This document shows, piece after piece, positions 7,905 through 15,512 of a stretch of DNA of 38,688 nt. How positions within the stretch are numbered: the stretch's first letter is position 1; every line of letters begins with the position of its first letter. Both the position numbers and the translations under genes were made by a program. The DNA comes from a virus. The notes under the pieces were generated by a model. It had not been told where the DNA came from and made no database searches. It saw nothing but the letters and a program-made list of their open reading frames with translations. The stretch is taken from positions 1 to 38,688 of IMG/VR virus record IMGVR_UViG_3300028364_000007; one strand, 5' to 3'.

Positions 7905-10267
7905 GTCGCAAAACTCACTCTTAGGCCACGATCGCCAGCTTCGTCTTGCAGCTTGTTAAACAGGCTTGTGACCATGCTGCCGTTAAACAGGTCATTAGCC
8001 CCAAAGCCCGTTACCCGCGCTTCTAGCGGGGCTTGTGGTGGTGCTGTTGCTGCCGATGCGCCGCCTGCGCTACCGCCGCCGCCGCCGCCTCCAGACCCGC
8101 TTGGGGATTGGCTGGCAATGCTGGCAATCATCGCGCCCGTTTGCGCAAGTGATACCGCCGCAAGAGCCGCGCCAAGAACAGGCCCGCCCTTTGCGGCCCC
8201 GTATTTATAGCTTTCGACCGCCGCTTCATAGCCCGATATCGTAGCCCGTGCGATTGCCGCCGCCTGTCCGATCTTAAACAGCTTGGCATTGCTTGTCTGC
8301 ATAAGGCCTGCCACCCGATCAAGCACGTTTTTTGTAACTTCCATTTCTTGGCCTTTGATCTTGCCAAGCTTTTCTTGATGCTCGGCCTCAAGGCGCAGCT
8401 TTTGCTCGTCATATTCCGCGCGCGTAATCAACTCCGCGTCAAGTGCCGCACGCAATGTTTCATCGCCCGCCTCATACCATTCCTGCACAGTCTCGGCTTC
8501 GGTCATCATGCCCTGCGTCAATGCGTCGAGGCGCGCCTGCATTTCGTCCGTGACAGCACCCGCGCTACCTACGCCAGCGGTTGGGCCGCCGCCACCACCG
8601 CCACCTGTGCCCGTGCCGGGTGCGGTTGGCGTAATGGGCACGCCCGGAATAATTGGAGTAACTACTAGCGGATCGCGCGACCCATCGTCGGGGCCGGGAG
8701 ATTGGCCAGTATCAACGGACATTGCCGCACGCAGCGCTTCCATAGATGCCAAGGGAGCGCCTGACATATCGGTCAACTGCCCGGCTAGGCCTCTAAGCGC
8801 CTCGGCACTAGCGCCTGCCTCTGCTTTCATGCCAGAGATGCGCTCGCTTATTGCGTCAATGCCGCTTGTTGCGCCGGAAAAATCAACGCCGCCGCCAGCG
8901 GAAAACGGTGACAAAGCCTCGATGGCAATGCCCGGAATTTTATTTAGGCCCGCAACTAAAGAATTTACGCCCTGAACAGCTTTGTTAATAAGTGTTTCAA
9001 ATCCTGAAATTGCCGCGTTAATCATTGCGGCAACGCCGCTTGTCACCGCCCCGACAGCACTTGCAACCGATTCTGCAATCGCGCCAACCATGCCAAAAAA
9101 TGCGCTATTCACGTCCTGCACAGTAGCGGACAGGCCCGCGCTCCAAGCGCCTGCCTTCATTGACATGCGATCAAATACCTCAGCCACCACATCACCCACA
9201 AGTGATAGTGCCTCGCCAACGCTGCCAAACGTGTCCCGTATGCGCCCAACAAGAATCGAAATGCCAGCAACGGCAAGGGTTGCCGCAGCAACAGCCAGAG
9301 TGATTGGCCCGCCCATAAGCGCTAGAACGCCAGTCGCAACCACCGCTGCCGCTGTTACTATTTCAAGGTTTTGAGCAACAAAAACAAGCCCGCTTGCCGC
9401 TCCAGCAGTAAGACTTATCAGCCCTTCAAAAGCACCCAATGCAGTGCTCATAAAATCCTCTGAAAATATAACCTTGGCAAGCTGACCAAACGCCGAAACC
9501 AGTTTGTCTATTGCTTGAGTTGCTGCGTCTGATTTAGCAAACTCTGAAAACTTGCTTGCAATAAAATCAATCGTTGGTGCAAGTTCTGACGCCAGCTTTA
9601 ATTGCAAAGATGTAAATGCGCTTCCAATTTGTGAAACCTTTAGGTTTACCCTAATTATTGCTTGAATCATGCTTTCCGAAAGAATATTGCCAGAAGCTTG
9701 TGCTGCGTCACCAAACTCAGTCATCGCCCTCCCCCCGTCTCGCAAAAGAGGAATTAGCATCGTGGCGTCACTCGCCATTGACTCCATATAGAAAGTCATC
9801 TCTTGCTGGTTGAGGCCTGCGCGCTCTAGGCTCGTGGCAAAAAGCTGCAACGCTTCTGGACCTGATAGCTTTTTGAACTGGTCTATTGTGACGCCAATTT
9901 TTGGCGCAATGTTTTCAAAAAAATCAGCCATTGGGCCAGCGCCAGTCGCAAGAAAGTCACCGATTCTATCATTTACGTCCTGAAGTATGTCAGACATTTT
10001 TCCAGTGTCTATTCCAACGGTGCGCGCTCCCGCTGCCATACGTTGGAATGCTTCAGGCGTTGCGTTTGATCGCTGTGCTAGTATGTTTATTTCAACACCG
10101 GCTTTGATGCCTGCGACAGTCATGGCGGCGAGACTGCCGACAACAGCGCCCGCAGCAACCCCCGCAGCAACGCCTAGCTTTTTAAGGCCAGCGCCCGCCC
10201 TGCCTAACGCTCTATCTAGCCCGCTAGAATCGCCGTTGATCTCAACTAGGAGTGGGGGCAGTGCCAT
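7901..10267 (-). CDS. Tail tape measure protein
   Basis: The 788-residue protein shows typical tape measure features: great length for this genome, Ala/Gly-rich helices, hydrophobic segments (about 33-55, and several between 290 and 440), a Gly/Pro-rich linker near 560-585 and a helical, charged segment around 595-665. The first residues (VEINGDSSGLDRALGRAG) match the start of many siphovirus tape measures. It follows the chaperone pair and precedes the tail tip genes, as in lambda-like phages. By the usual relation of about 0.15 nm per residue, the tail would be roughly 118 nm long; this is an extrapolation. A Gly run near the C-terminus separates the last domain. Confidence 0.9.
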   Translation of the reverse strand: MALPPLLVEINGDSSGLDRALGRAGAGLKKLGVAAGVAAGAVVGSLAAMTVAGIKAGVEINILAQRSNATPEAFQRMAAGARTVGIDTGKMSDILQDVNDRIGDFLATGAGPMADFFENIAPKIGVTIDQFKKLSGPEALQLFATSLERAGLNQQEMTFYMESMASDATMLIPLLRDGGRAMTEFGDAAQASGNILSESMIQAIIRVNLKVSQIGSAFTSLQLKLASELAPTIDFIASKFSEFAKSDAATQAIDKLVSAFGQLAKVIFSEDFMSTALGAFEGLISLTAGAASGLVFVAQNLEIVTAAAVVATGVLALMGGPITLAVAAATLAVAGISILVGRIRDTFGSVGEALSLVGDVVAEVFDRMSMKAGAWSAGLSATVQDVNSAFFGMVGAIAESVASAVGAVTSGVAAMINAAISGFETLINKAVQGVNSLVAGLNKIPGIAIEALSPFSAGGGVDFSGATSGIDAISERISGMKAEAGASAEALRGLAGQLTDMSGAPLASMEALRAAMSVDTGQSPGPDDGSRDPLVVTPIIPGVPITPTAPGTGTGGGGGGGPTAGVGSAGAVTDEMQARLDALTQGMMTEAETVQEWYEAGDETLRAALDAELITRAEYDEQKLRLEAEHQEKLGKIKGQEMEVTKNVLDRVAGLMQTSNAKLFKIGQAAAIARATISGYEAAVESYKYGAAKGGPVLGAALAAVSLAQTGAMIASIASQSPSGSGGGGGGGSAGGASAATAPPQAPLEARVTGFGANDLFNGSMVTSLFNKLQDEAGDRGLRVSFAT

Positions 10268-10846
10268 GCTTTTTTGCTTCCATCTCGGCGCGTAGGGCTG
10301 CGCTGTCTGCCTTTATCGCGTCCAGTTCGTGTTCGCTCATTCCGCCCGCGTAGTCTGTTTTCTGGTGCGGTCGCTTCCACTCAAATTCGTGCAAGATCTC
10401 CGAAACGGTCATCCCCCATATATCACCCGGCGATATACCCCAGCCCCGGCAAACGCAGTAGAGCGTATTTATGTCGTGGTCTTCGGGTTCGCCTTGCGCT
10501 TCTTGTTCGAGGGCGGCGCCTTTTGGCCCTCTGGCTTTTTTCCAAAGTCCACCGATGGAAGAACTGAACAAATATAGGCCTGTTGGAAGCTGAAGATTTC
10601 GGCCTGATCGCCGCCGGTCAGAAAGCCGTAGCTTTCATCTTCTGTGCATTGCCCACCCGCCGCTCGGACCATTTCAAAGTGCACTGCGGCCAGATCCTCA
10701 AGATCAACGCCGCCGTTGATACACTTGTTTGCAAGCATAACATTGTTAATTCCGCGCACCTTGATGCGCTTTAGCAATGCCAGAGAGGGAATAAACGTAA
10801 GGCTTTCCCCCTCATAATCAAACGACTGTTCCCTAAAAATGCTCAT
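10242..10846 (-). CDS. Frameshifted tail assembly chaperone (gpGT-like)
   Basis: This is the predicted product of a -1 ribosomal frameshift: 104 residues of the chaperone at 10469-10846, then 97 residues read in the -1 frame to a stop at 10242, giving 201 residues. The join falls on AAA AAG (Lys-Lys) of the phrase GGA AAA AAG, after which translation continues as ARGPKGAALEQ. The -1 part contains YCVCRGWGISPGDIWGMTVSEIL, the kind of domain found in the second tail chaperone frame. Lambda-like phages make such a G/GT pair at a fixed low ratio to coat the tape measure during tail assembly. An ATG at 10571 in the -1 frame exists but lacks a good context. Confidence 0.8.
10469..10846 (-). CDS. 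Tail assembly chaperone (gpG-like), 125 aa
   Basis: This is the unshifted partner of the chaperone pair. It is read from ATG 10846, which follows directly on the TAA of the tail tube gene, to a TAA at 10469. The folded part is residues 1-95 (SFDYEGESLTFIPSLALL and a later FSFQQAYICSVLPSV); the last 25 residues are a basic, disordered tail (PPSNKKRKANPKTTT). It resembles the GTA_TAC/DUF3356-like tail chaperones by size, position and style, a placement I cannot confirm. Its job would be to bind the tape measure protein before the tube polymerises. Confidence 0.8.
   Translation of the reverse strand: MSIFREQSFDYEGESLTFIPSLALLKRIKVRGINNVMLANKCINGGVDLEDLAAVHFEMVRAAGGQCTEDESYGFLTGGDQAEIFSFQQAYICSVLPSVDFGKKPEGQKAPPSNKKRKANPKTTT
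10509..10541 (-). promoter_or_regulatory. Programmed -1 frameshift site (slippery heptamer plus hairpin)
   Basis: The minus strand at 10541-10535 reads A AAA AAG, in the X XXY YYZ phase relative to the chaperone frame. Three bases later a perfect six-base-pair stem (GAGGGC at 10531-10526 with GCCCTC at 10514-10509) closes an 11-base loop. Heptamer, phase, downstream structure and the matching open -1 frame are all seen directly. The spacer of three bases is shorter than the usual five to nine, so the hairpin may be only part of the stimulator. Confidence 0.85.
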
Positions 10847-11236
10847 TTACACGGGCGCCTTAGTAATGACGCCGACAGATTGCAGCGTGCCAGAGAATGT
10901 TGTCTCGCCGTTGTATGGCGCGCCGATTTGAAAGCCTGACTGGAATTGGAAGTCACCGTCCAGCGTGTACAGCCCGCCAATGGTGATTGTCATTGTTTCC
11001 TGCGTTCCTGTGAACGCCATGTCGGAAAGCGTGGTGGCCTTCAAAACGCCGTCGAGCGCAATCGTGACCATTTGGCTGTTGAAAGTGGCGTCCAGCGTGG
11101 TCATCCATCCGCTGTCACCAGCAGCCGTTACGTCTACCAATTCACCCGCGAAAGATACCGTTTTTGTGCGCAACTCGTCTGCAAGGCTTGTCGCCCCAAT
11201 TGCAATGAGTACAGCGCGACCGTTTGAAGCTGGCAT
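10847..11236 (-). CDS. Major tail tube protein
   Basis: A 129-residue, beta-rich protein resembling the TP901-1/HK97-type tail tube family: an N-terminal strand pair, TKTVSFAGELVDVTAAGDSGW, a long loop, then TMTITIGGLYTLDGDFQF and a closing strand. It is placed between the tail terminator and the tail chaperones, exactly where siphoviruses keep the tube gene. It is smaller than the lambda tube protein but typical for this group. The gene has its own upstream repeat/promoter element (11261-11301) and an AAGGA ribosome binding site, consistent with its need for high expression. Confidence 0.85.
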   Translation of the reverse strand: MPASNGRAVLIAIGATSLADELRTKTVSFAGELVDVTAAGDSGWMTTLDATFNSQMVTIALDGVLKATTLSDMAFTGTQETMTITIGGLYTLDGDFQFQSGFQIGAPYNGETTFSGTLQSVGVITKAPV

Positions 11237-11260
11237 GGGTTAGATCCTTTTAGGGTTAAT

Positions 11261-11301
11261 CTTTGCAAACTCATATCACGGTTTTGCAAAGTTGCAAAGT
11301 G
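11261..11301 (-). promoter_or_regulatory. TTTGCAA-repeat late promoter/operator, tail tube copy
   Basis: Directly after the stop of the tail terminator gene, the minus strand reads CACTTTGCAACTTTGCAAAA, then 12 variable bases, then TTTGCAAAG. The same 20-mer and 9-mer with the same spacing occur at 17478-17518 before the prohead protease and capsid genes. TTGCAA followed 16 bases later by TATGAG could be -35 and -10 boxes. The three TTTGCAA units, spaced about one helical turn apart or two, could equally be activator sites. Confidence 0.65.
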
Positions 11302-11727
11302 CTATGCTACTTCGTCCAGTGTCACGCGGTATAGCGAAACAAAACGCCGCGTGTTTCCATCATCAGACCAGCCAAGTGACATAGTTTCAAACTCCGTGTC
11401 CACCCACGCGATGCCCGTTCCGGTCAGGCCGTACCACTCCAGCGCGTCCCGAACTTTCGATGATAGCGCCGCAATAGCCTGTTCGCTGGATTGGCCCGCT
11501 GTGGATCTCGCGTATCCGTCAATCTGCACCACGAATTGCGAACCGCGCGTGCCGGACGTGTTGAACGGCGATTCCGTAGCCTGCACAATCACGACATAAG
11601 GGAATGGCGTGTTGATTTCGCCCTCTGAATTTTGCGGTGCTTTTGGCGACCACACGTCAGCCGTTAGCTGCGCATTGAGCCGCGTGTATAGCGCTTGCCG
11701 CAGGTTGCCCCATGTTGGTGCTGTCAT
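11302..11727 (-). CDS. Tail terminator / completion protein (DUF3168-like)
   Basis: A 141-residue protein of the DUF3168 style: an N-terminal helix (LRQALYTRLNAQL), then PFPYVVIVQATESPF, a strand pair around QFVVQIDGYAR, a central helix (EQAIAALSSKVRDAL) and a final strand (TRRFVSLYRVTL). Such proteins cap the tail tube and join it to the head. The neighbours are the HK97-gp10-like protein (ATGA overlap) and the tail tube, matching the order of HK97-type siphoviruses. Its stop codon is immediately followed by the repeat element of the tail tube gene. Confidence 0.8.
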   Translation of the reverse strand: MTAPTWGNLRQALYTRLNAQLTADVWSPKAPQNSEGEINTPFPYVVIVQATESPFNTSGTRGSQFVVQIDGYARSTAGQSSEQAIAALSSKVRDALEWYGLTGTGIAWVDTEFETMSLGWSDDGNTRRFVSLYRVTLDEVA

Positions 11728-12167
11728 CTGAGCGATCCCCCTAATGCCCTTTCCAGTCTGGCAATATATTTTGGCGTGATTTTTTCAATCGCTGGAACCC
11801 ATGCGGGACGAGGGTCAATACGCCCACTTCCAAACTCTAGCGCCGCCGCATAGACTACATCGCTGCTAACCGTTGCAGACATTGGACCGATCTTGTCGAA
11901 CATAACGCTGCGTGCAAGCCGCCCTGTGTCGCTCGCGGGTGCCTCTTTCGCTTCGCCGCTGGACGCTTGGTGTGTTCTGCGCGGCTCATACTTTTCATAT
12001 ACAGTACCCGTTGCTGGCCCGTCCTGAATGCGCTTGATAATATCGCCGCGCAACTCCATAGCCGTACCAATCACCGCAACCCCGACCGCCTCTTGTGCAT
12101 CTGCGCTGGCCCTGCGCAACGCCCTTTGCAGTTCGGCCATGCCTTCGATCTTTAGTTCTAGGCTCAT
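11724..12167 (-). CDS. HK97 gp10-like head-tail joining protein
   Basis: A 147-residue protein with the hallmarks of the HK97 gp10 family: start LKIEGMAELQRALRRA, a middle DTGRLARSVMFDKIG, and AAALEFGSGRIDPRPAWVPAI near residues 108-128, which corresponds to the family's E-F/Y-G-T/S...PRPF signature. It probably helps join tail to head or finish the tail. It overlaps both neighbours by four bases. Nothing unusual in length or composition. Confidence 0.85.
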   Translation of the reverse strand: MSLELKIEGMAELQRALRRASADAQEAVGVAVIGTAMELRGDIIKRIQDGPATGTVYEKYEPRRTHQASSGEAKEAPASDTGRLARSVMFDKIGPMSATVSSDVVYAAALEFGSGRIDPRPAWVPAIEKITPKYIARLERALGGSLR

Positions 12168-12517
12168 ACCGCCACCCCGGCTTCTGCGCTGATTTCAAGC
12201 CACTTATCGTCAAAATCCACGTTGTTGATGAACCGCACCTGATACGCCCGCCCGCGAATAACAGCCCTATCCACTTCGGTCAGGTCCGCGAAGTATCGCA
12301 CCACAACCTTGTGCGTAGATGTTGCCTCTGTGCGCTGAGACTGGAAACGCTCCCCACCAGACATAGGTTTAACCATCGCCCGCGTAGGCGATCCAGTTAT
12401 AGCGGCCCATGCCTCAGTGAAGCCGCCTGCGCCGTCTGTGGTGCGAGTCAGGCGTTGAAATGTGACAGGCTCCCGAAGCTGGCCCGCGCTGTATTTTGAT
12501 CCGCAACACTTCGCCAT
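12164..12517 (-). CDS. Head closure / head-tail adaptor protein
   Basis: A 117-residue protein of the phage head-tail joining family (SPP1 gp16 / HK97 gp7-like). Characteristic parts are AGQLREPVTFQRLTRTTDGAGGFTEAW (residues 10-36), TRAMVKPMSGGERFQS and a later HKVVVRYFADL-x-x-x-DRAVIRGRAYQV. It forms the valve ring beneath the connector. The ATG at 12517 is chosen over a TTG at 12520 because it forms a TGATG overlap with the preceding stop. Cysteines at positions 4 and 5 are unusual for the family. Confidence 0.85.
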   Translation of the reverse strand: MAKCCGSKYSAGQLREPVTFQRLTRTTDGAGGFTEAWAAITGSPTRAMVKPMSGGERFQSQRTEATSTHKVVVRYFADLTEVDRAVIRGRAYQVRFINNVDFDDKWLEISAEAGVAV

Positions 12518-13185
12518 CAAAACCGCGCCACTTTATACAGCGCCAAGATGCCCATGACCGCGCCAAGGGCATCGACCTCGCAGCAGTCATCGCCGCGATG
12601 CGTGTACAGGTACGCCGCCGCTTGCTTTACCGCCCGCTTTAGAGCCGCTGGAACATCGCCCGCATTGCCGTAGCCTGATACATAGATGATCTCAATGGCG
12701 TTGCTATTGCGCAACGCAACAGGCCACGTTGCGCCGTTCTTTAGCGTCAGGCGTCCGGGCTTGCGGTATGTGTCAACGTCAAACGTGCTTGCCACAGTCA
12801 CCGCGCTGGCATTGCCAGCTTCGTCATAGACCGTCACGCTATCAATGGATTGCAGAGGATAGCGTGGCAGCTGCAATTCACGCCGCGGTCCCGTTAGATC
12901 GGCAATAGCGCCTTGGCGCATACCATCCCACCACGTTTCTTGCCCGCTTGGCCATCGGTCCAGCGCTAGAATCCACGTTTGTGTGATAAGGGCCAGCCCC
13001 GTAGCCTCCTCGATCATTTCGCGCGCCTGTGCGATTAGGTCGTTCGCCTCGGTGTCAGGTAGGCCCGCCACGCCCTCGACAAGCTGTGCGCGCAATTCAT
13101 CAGCTGTGACAGGCTCGGTTGCTGGCCCCGTCTGGATAACGTGACCACGATCCTGATACAGACTGACTGTCGGGCGTAGGCTCAT
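12517..13185 (-). CDS. Head-tail connector protein (phiE125 gp8 / gp6-like)
   Basis: A 222-residue helical connector that would sit on the portal. It shows EPVTADELRAQL, ANDLIAQAREMIEEATGLALITQTWILALDRWP and the later AIEIIYVSGYGNAGDVPAALKRAVKQAAAYLYTHR, all typical of the phiE125 gp8 / HK97 gp6 family. It lies in the standard order before the head closure gene. A pair of cysteines (DDCCEVD) occurs near residue 202. Confidence 0.85.
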   Translation of the reverse strand: MSLRPTVSLYQDRGHVIQTGPATEPVTADELRAQLVEGVAGLPDTEANDLIAQAREMIEEATGLALITQTWILALDRWPSGQETWWDGMRQGAIADLTGPRRELQLPRYPLQSIDSVTVYDEAGNASAVTVASTFDVDTYRKPGRLTLKNGATWPVALRNSNAIEIIYVSGYGNAGDVPAALKRAVKQAAAYLYTHRGDDCCEVDALGAVMGILALYKVARF

Positions 13186-13391
13186 TTGCGTTTACCTCTG
13201 GTCTTAGTCTCGCTCGGCCCCGTCACCTTTGTTTCGGTGCGCGGGTCAAACATGCGCGCGGCTTTGTGATCTGCCAAGGCCCATTCAGCGACCTGGCCCG
13301 TGACCACCATGCCCGCCGGATAGGTCACAATCGTATGCCCGTCCGGTGCGCATTTGTAGCCTAGCGGGGCTGTGATTTTTGCTTGTGTCAT
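13182..13391 (-). CDS. Small virion-cluster protein (69 aa)
   Basis: The start at 13391 has AGGGG eight bases upstream and is preferred to ATG 13448, which would overlap the upstream gene by 20 bases. The product begins MTQAKITAPLGYKCAPDGHT, has a middle segment YPAGMVVTGQVAEWALADHKA and a strongly basic disordered tail ending KTRGKRK. Short proteins of this type with a beta N-terminus and an acidic or basic tail often lie between capsid and connector genes. No confident function; nucleic-acid or capsid-interior contact is suggested by the basic tail. Confidence 0.55.
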   Translation of the reverse strand: MTQAKITAPLGYKCAPDGHTIVTYPAGMVVTGQVAEWALADHKAARMFDPRTETKVTGPSETKTRGKRK

Positions 13392-13428
13392 AGTGTAACC
13401 CCTACTTGTGTCAGGCCGATTGCTGCCA

Positions 13429-13818
13429 TTAAATGCTTTCCGGCTCAAACTCGTACCCGCGACCGCTTAGGATGCCATTGATCCACTCCAGCGTGGTTTC
13501 TTGGAGACCGCCGACCGAATAAACCGTGAATCCAGCCATAGCCGCCTGTGCATCGGCTGAACTGATTACGCCGTCCACGCCCCATGTCCCAGCAATTGCG
13601 GGCAGGTCACGGTCGGTTGACATAGCGCGCCATTCGGCTTCAAGCGCGGGGGTTCCGCTTCCATCATGCGCGAGTCGCGCCACAACGGGGCCTGTCGTGC
13701 CAGCGGCGACCAATGCGCGGCCAAACGTGTTAGTTCCACGGCCTTGCGCGTCGAATACGCGGTTCATGTCAGTCACGTTCGCAATTAGAACGATCATCGT
13801 GCAGGGGATATTTGTCAT
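13429..13818 (-). CDS. Hypothetical protein in the head cluster (129 aa)
   Basis: The ATG at 13818 has GGAG nine bases upstream. The 129-residue product starts with a beta strand (TNIPCTMIVLIANVTDMNRVF), continues with a mixed region and ends with a helix (TLEWINGILSGRGYEFEPESI). I recognise no family. It lies between the lectin-like protein and a small basic protein, in a stretch that in HK97-like phages holds variable head accessory genes. It could be a decoration or head-completion protein; there is no direct evidence. Confidence 0.45.
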   Translation of the reverse strand: MTNIPCTMIVLIANVTDMNRVFDAQGRGTNTFGRALVAAGTTGPVVARLAHDGSGTPALEAEWRAMSTDRDLPAIAGTWGVDGVISSADAQAAMAGFTVYSVGGLQETTLEWINGILSGRGYEFEPESI

Positions 13819-13836
13819 TATGTGTGCTCCAATTTG

Positions 13837-14658
13837 TTAAAATGTTACGCCAGACTTCAGCGCGTAGTAGGCTTCCATGGCGGCAATCTCGGGGGCGCTG
13901 GCTAGTTTACCAATGACTGTTCTGCCGTAGTTTCTGCCGTTGAAGAAAATGCTGGATGCGTTTCTGGCACCAGTAAATAGTGAATAGTTGCCAAAGTTCC
14001 CTGCGCCCTTTTCGCCAGTGCCGCTGGTTCCGGCAACGCCGTTTACCCGCATCGTTGATAGGTCGCCTGAAATATCATGGGTAACTGAAACCACATCGGT
14101 GCTAGGATTTGTCGCGCTGGAAAATCCTGCGGCACCAGAACCCCCAGGGTTGACTGAACCACGCGAAAGAGTAGAATAAGCTGTAAATCCAGCATCAGTC
14201 CCAGAAGCAAGATAGAAAGACCCTGCATTTGCGTTAATAGATGGGGACAGTTCCATAATTATCCTGCCCGTCGCATCAATCCTGCGCACCCCAGCAAACA
14301 CGCTCATCTTATCGGTGCCGCTAAAGTCAATCCCAGCCGTGGCCGTACCATCGTCTATGCCATCGTAGGCCAGCCATGACAGCCCGCCGCCCTCGTTGTA
14401 TGAAGGCCGCTTGGAAAATGACAGCTGCTCGTCGTTGATGCCGTTTACAGCCCCCGTGTGACGCGCAACAAAATCGCCTGTGGTTGTGACTGGTTCAAAC
14501 AAGCCCCCGACCGTGCGCGTATAGCACCACTCGCGCTCAGGTCGCCACTCGTCACCTGCGATACCGGGGCCGAATAGGGACGCGGGGGAGAACCCGCCTG
14601 CAAGCAACCGACCGAACGGCGACCTGAATCCAGACAGGTTTGATCCTAAATTACGCAT
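13837..14658 (-). CDS. Lectin-like (concanavalin/LamG-type) structural protein in the head cluster
   Basis: A 273-residue protein with a predicted jelly-roll domain of the LamG or concanavalin type, about residues 75-260: LSWLAYDGIDDGTAT, DKMSVFAGVRRIDATGRIIMEL, then VVSVTHDISGDLSTMRVNG and a C-terminal helix (ASAPEIAAMEAYYALKSGVTF) common at the end of such domains. The start at 14658 overlaps the upstream stop by eight bases and has no clear ribosome binding site, suggesting coupling. Its place among head genes, not tail fibre genes, suggests surface display on the capsid. Binding to carbohydrate is only a possibility. Confidence 0.6.
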   Translation of the reverse strand: MRNLGSNLSGFRSPFGRLLAGGFSPASLFGPGIAGDEWRPEREWCYTRTVGGLFEPVTTTGDFVARHTGAVNGINDEQLSFSKRPSYNEGGGLSWLAYDGIDDGTATAGIDFSGTDKMSVFAGVRRIDATGRIIMELSPSINANAGSFYLASGTDAGFTAYSTLSRGSVNPGGSGAAGFSSATNPSTDVVSVTHDISGDLSTMRVNGVAGTSGTGEKGAGNFGNYSLFTGARNASSIFFNGRNYGRTVIGKLASAPEIAAMEAYYALKSGVTF

Positions 14659-14935
14659 GGGAAACAAACACAACCGCGCCGTCAGGCAGGTCTGTCTTAG
14701 CCCACACGCGAACGGGCGATGTGACGCCGGGTGCAAGGTCAGTCAGCAGCACATTGCGCTCGCCGTATCCCTGCGCATACAAGATGCCGTCCGATACAGT
14801 TGGCGCAACCGTATCGGCTGTAACATAAATCTCGATATAGACGCCGCGATTATTCTGAAACGTGATGCTTGCAACGTTGCTGTCAGTCAGCAGCGCCCAT
14901 GTTTTGCCAATTGCAATAGTTGTGTTTTGTGCCAT
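14651..14935 (-). CDS. Small beta-rich virion-associated protein (94 aa)
   Basis: A 94-residue protein made almost wholly of short strands: TTIAIGKTWALLTDSNVASI, GVYIEIYVTADT, SPVRVWAKTDLPDGAVVFVSHA. The ATG at 14935 has an excellent AGGAGG site. It lies between the lectin-like gene (eight-base overlap) and a small hairpin. Similar 90-100 residue proteins next to capsid genes are often head decoration or fibre-base proteins. The specific family is not recognised. Confidence 0.5.
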   Translation of the reverse strand: MAQNTTIAIGKTWALLTDSNVASITFQNNRGVYIEIYVTADTVAPTVSDGILYAQGYGERNVLLTDLAPGVTSPVRVWAKTDLPDGAVVFVSHA

Positions 14936-14957
14936 GTGGGCCTCCTGAATTTAGTGA

Positions 14958-14979
14958 CGGGGCGAACAATGACGCCCCG
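14958..14979 (-). other. Intergenic hairpin between head accessory genes
   Basis: A seven-base-pair perfect stem (CGGGGCG with CGCCCCG, loop of eight) lies between the stop at 14989 and the start at 14935. No U-tract follows on either strand, so it is not a standard intrinsic terminator. It may slow RNA decay or separate expression levels within the head operon. Confidence 0.5.
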
Positions 14980-14988
14980 CTTCTAAAC

Positions 14989-15432
14989 TCAGGTAGCTGC
15001 GACCGCAGTGCCTACATATGTGGTTGGTGCCTTGTCGGGTTTGCCAAGTCGGGCAACAGTGCGCACAACCGCGTTAGTGCCAGTTGTGCCGACATAATTG
15101 AACCGCAAATAGCGCTTGCTGCCATTGTATCCCAGAACACCAATCAGCAGATTGTCGCTGGCGTCCTCTGTAACGGTCAGAGAGTTCACGCCGTTGGTTG
15201 TCTCGATTGCAGGAACCGCAATAGCATCCGCGTCCGCCGTGGTGTCAGAGTGCTGCAACGTAGCGGTAAAGCCAGCCGATGTGCCAGCGTCGGTCACGGC
15301 CCCAGTAAAGAGCTCAATCGCCGCAGCGTTGAAGTCCCGAACGTCAACCCATGCCGAAGCATTGGGCGTAACGCCGGATAGTGTGTCGGTAGACAGATCA
15401 ACTGTCACCATGTTTGCAATTAGATCACGCAT
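14989..15432 (-). CDS. Capsid-adjacent structural protein, probable decoration protein (147 aa)
   Basis: This gene follows the major capsid gene with its own AGGAG site (ATG at 15432). The 147-residue product is beta-rich with Thr/Ala/Asp-containing turns: NMVTVDLSTDTLSGVTPNA, DFNAAAIELFTGAVTDAGTS, then YLRFNYVGTTGTNAVVRTVARLGKPDKAP. The pattern (AAAIELFTG..., ATLQHSDTT...YLRFNYVGT) is frequent for proteins immediately downstream of HK97-type capsid genes in alphaproteobacterial phages, where they serve as head decoration or cement proteins. This function is inferred from context. Confidence 0.55.
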   Translation of the reverse strand: MRDLIANMVTVDLSTDTLSGVTPNASAWVDVRDFNAAAIELFTGAVTDAGTSAGFTATLQHSDTTADADAIAVPAIETTNGVNSLTVTEDASDNLLIGVLGYNGSKRYLRFNYVGTTGTNAVVRTVARLGKPDKAPTTYVGTAVAAT

Positions 15433-15457
15433 TTGATTTACTCCTTTAGCGTGTGAT

Positions 15458-15506
15458 GCTTGGCAGGATCACCAAGCGGGGAAGGCGAGGCCATTACAGC
15501 CCCGCC
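15458..15506 (-). other. Two tandem hairpins downstream of the major capsid gene
   Basis: Right after the capsid stop, the transcript can form GGCGGGGC paired with GCCTCGCC (15506-15499 with 15491-15484, one G-U pair, loop of seven), then GCTTGG paired with CCAAGC (15477-15472 with 15463-15458, loop of eight). No run of U follows. Hairpins behind capsid genes commonly protect the 3' end of a highly used message or partly stop transcription. Both structures are perfect or nearly so by eye. Confidence 0.5.
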
Positions 15507-15512
15507 ATTTGG

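Noticed and set aside
10242-10571. Separate 109-codon gene for the second tail chaperone
   Set aside because: The ATG at 10571 lies inside the other chaperone gene without a clear ribosome binding site, and the slippery heptamer explains expression as a fusion.
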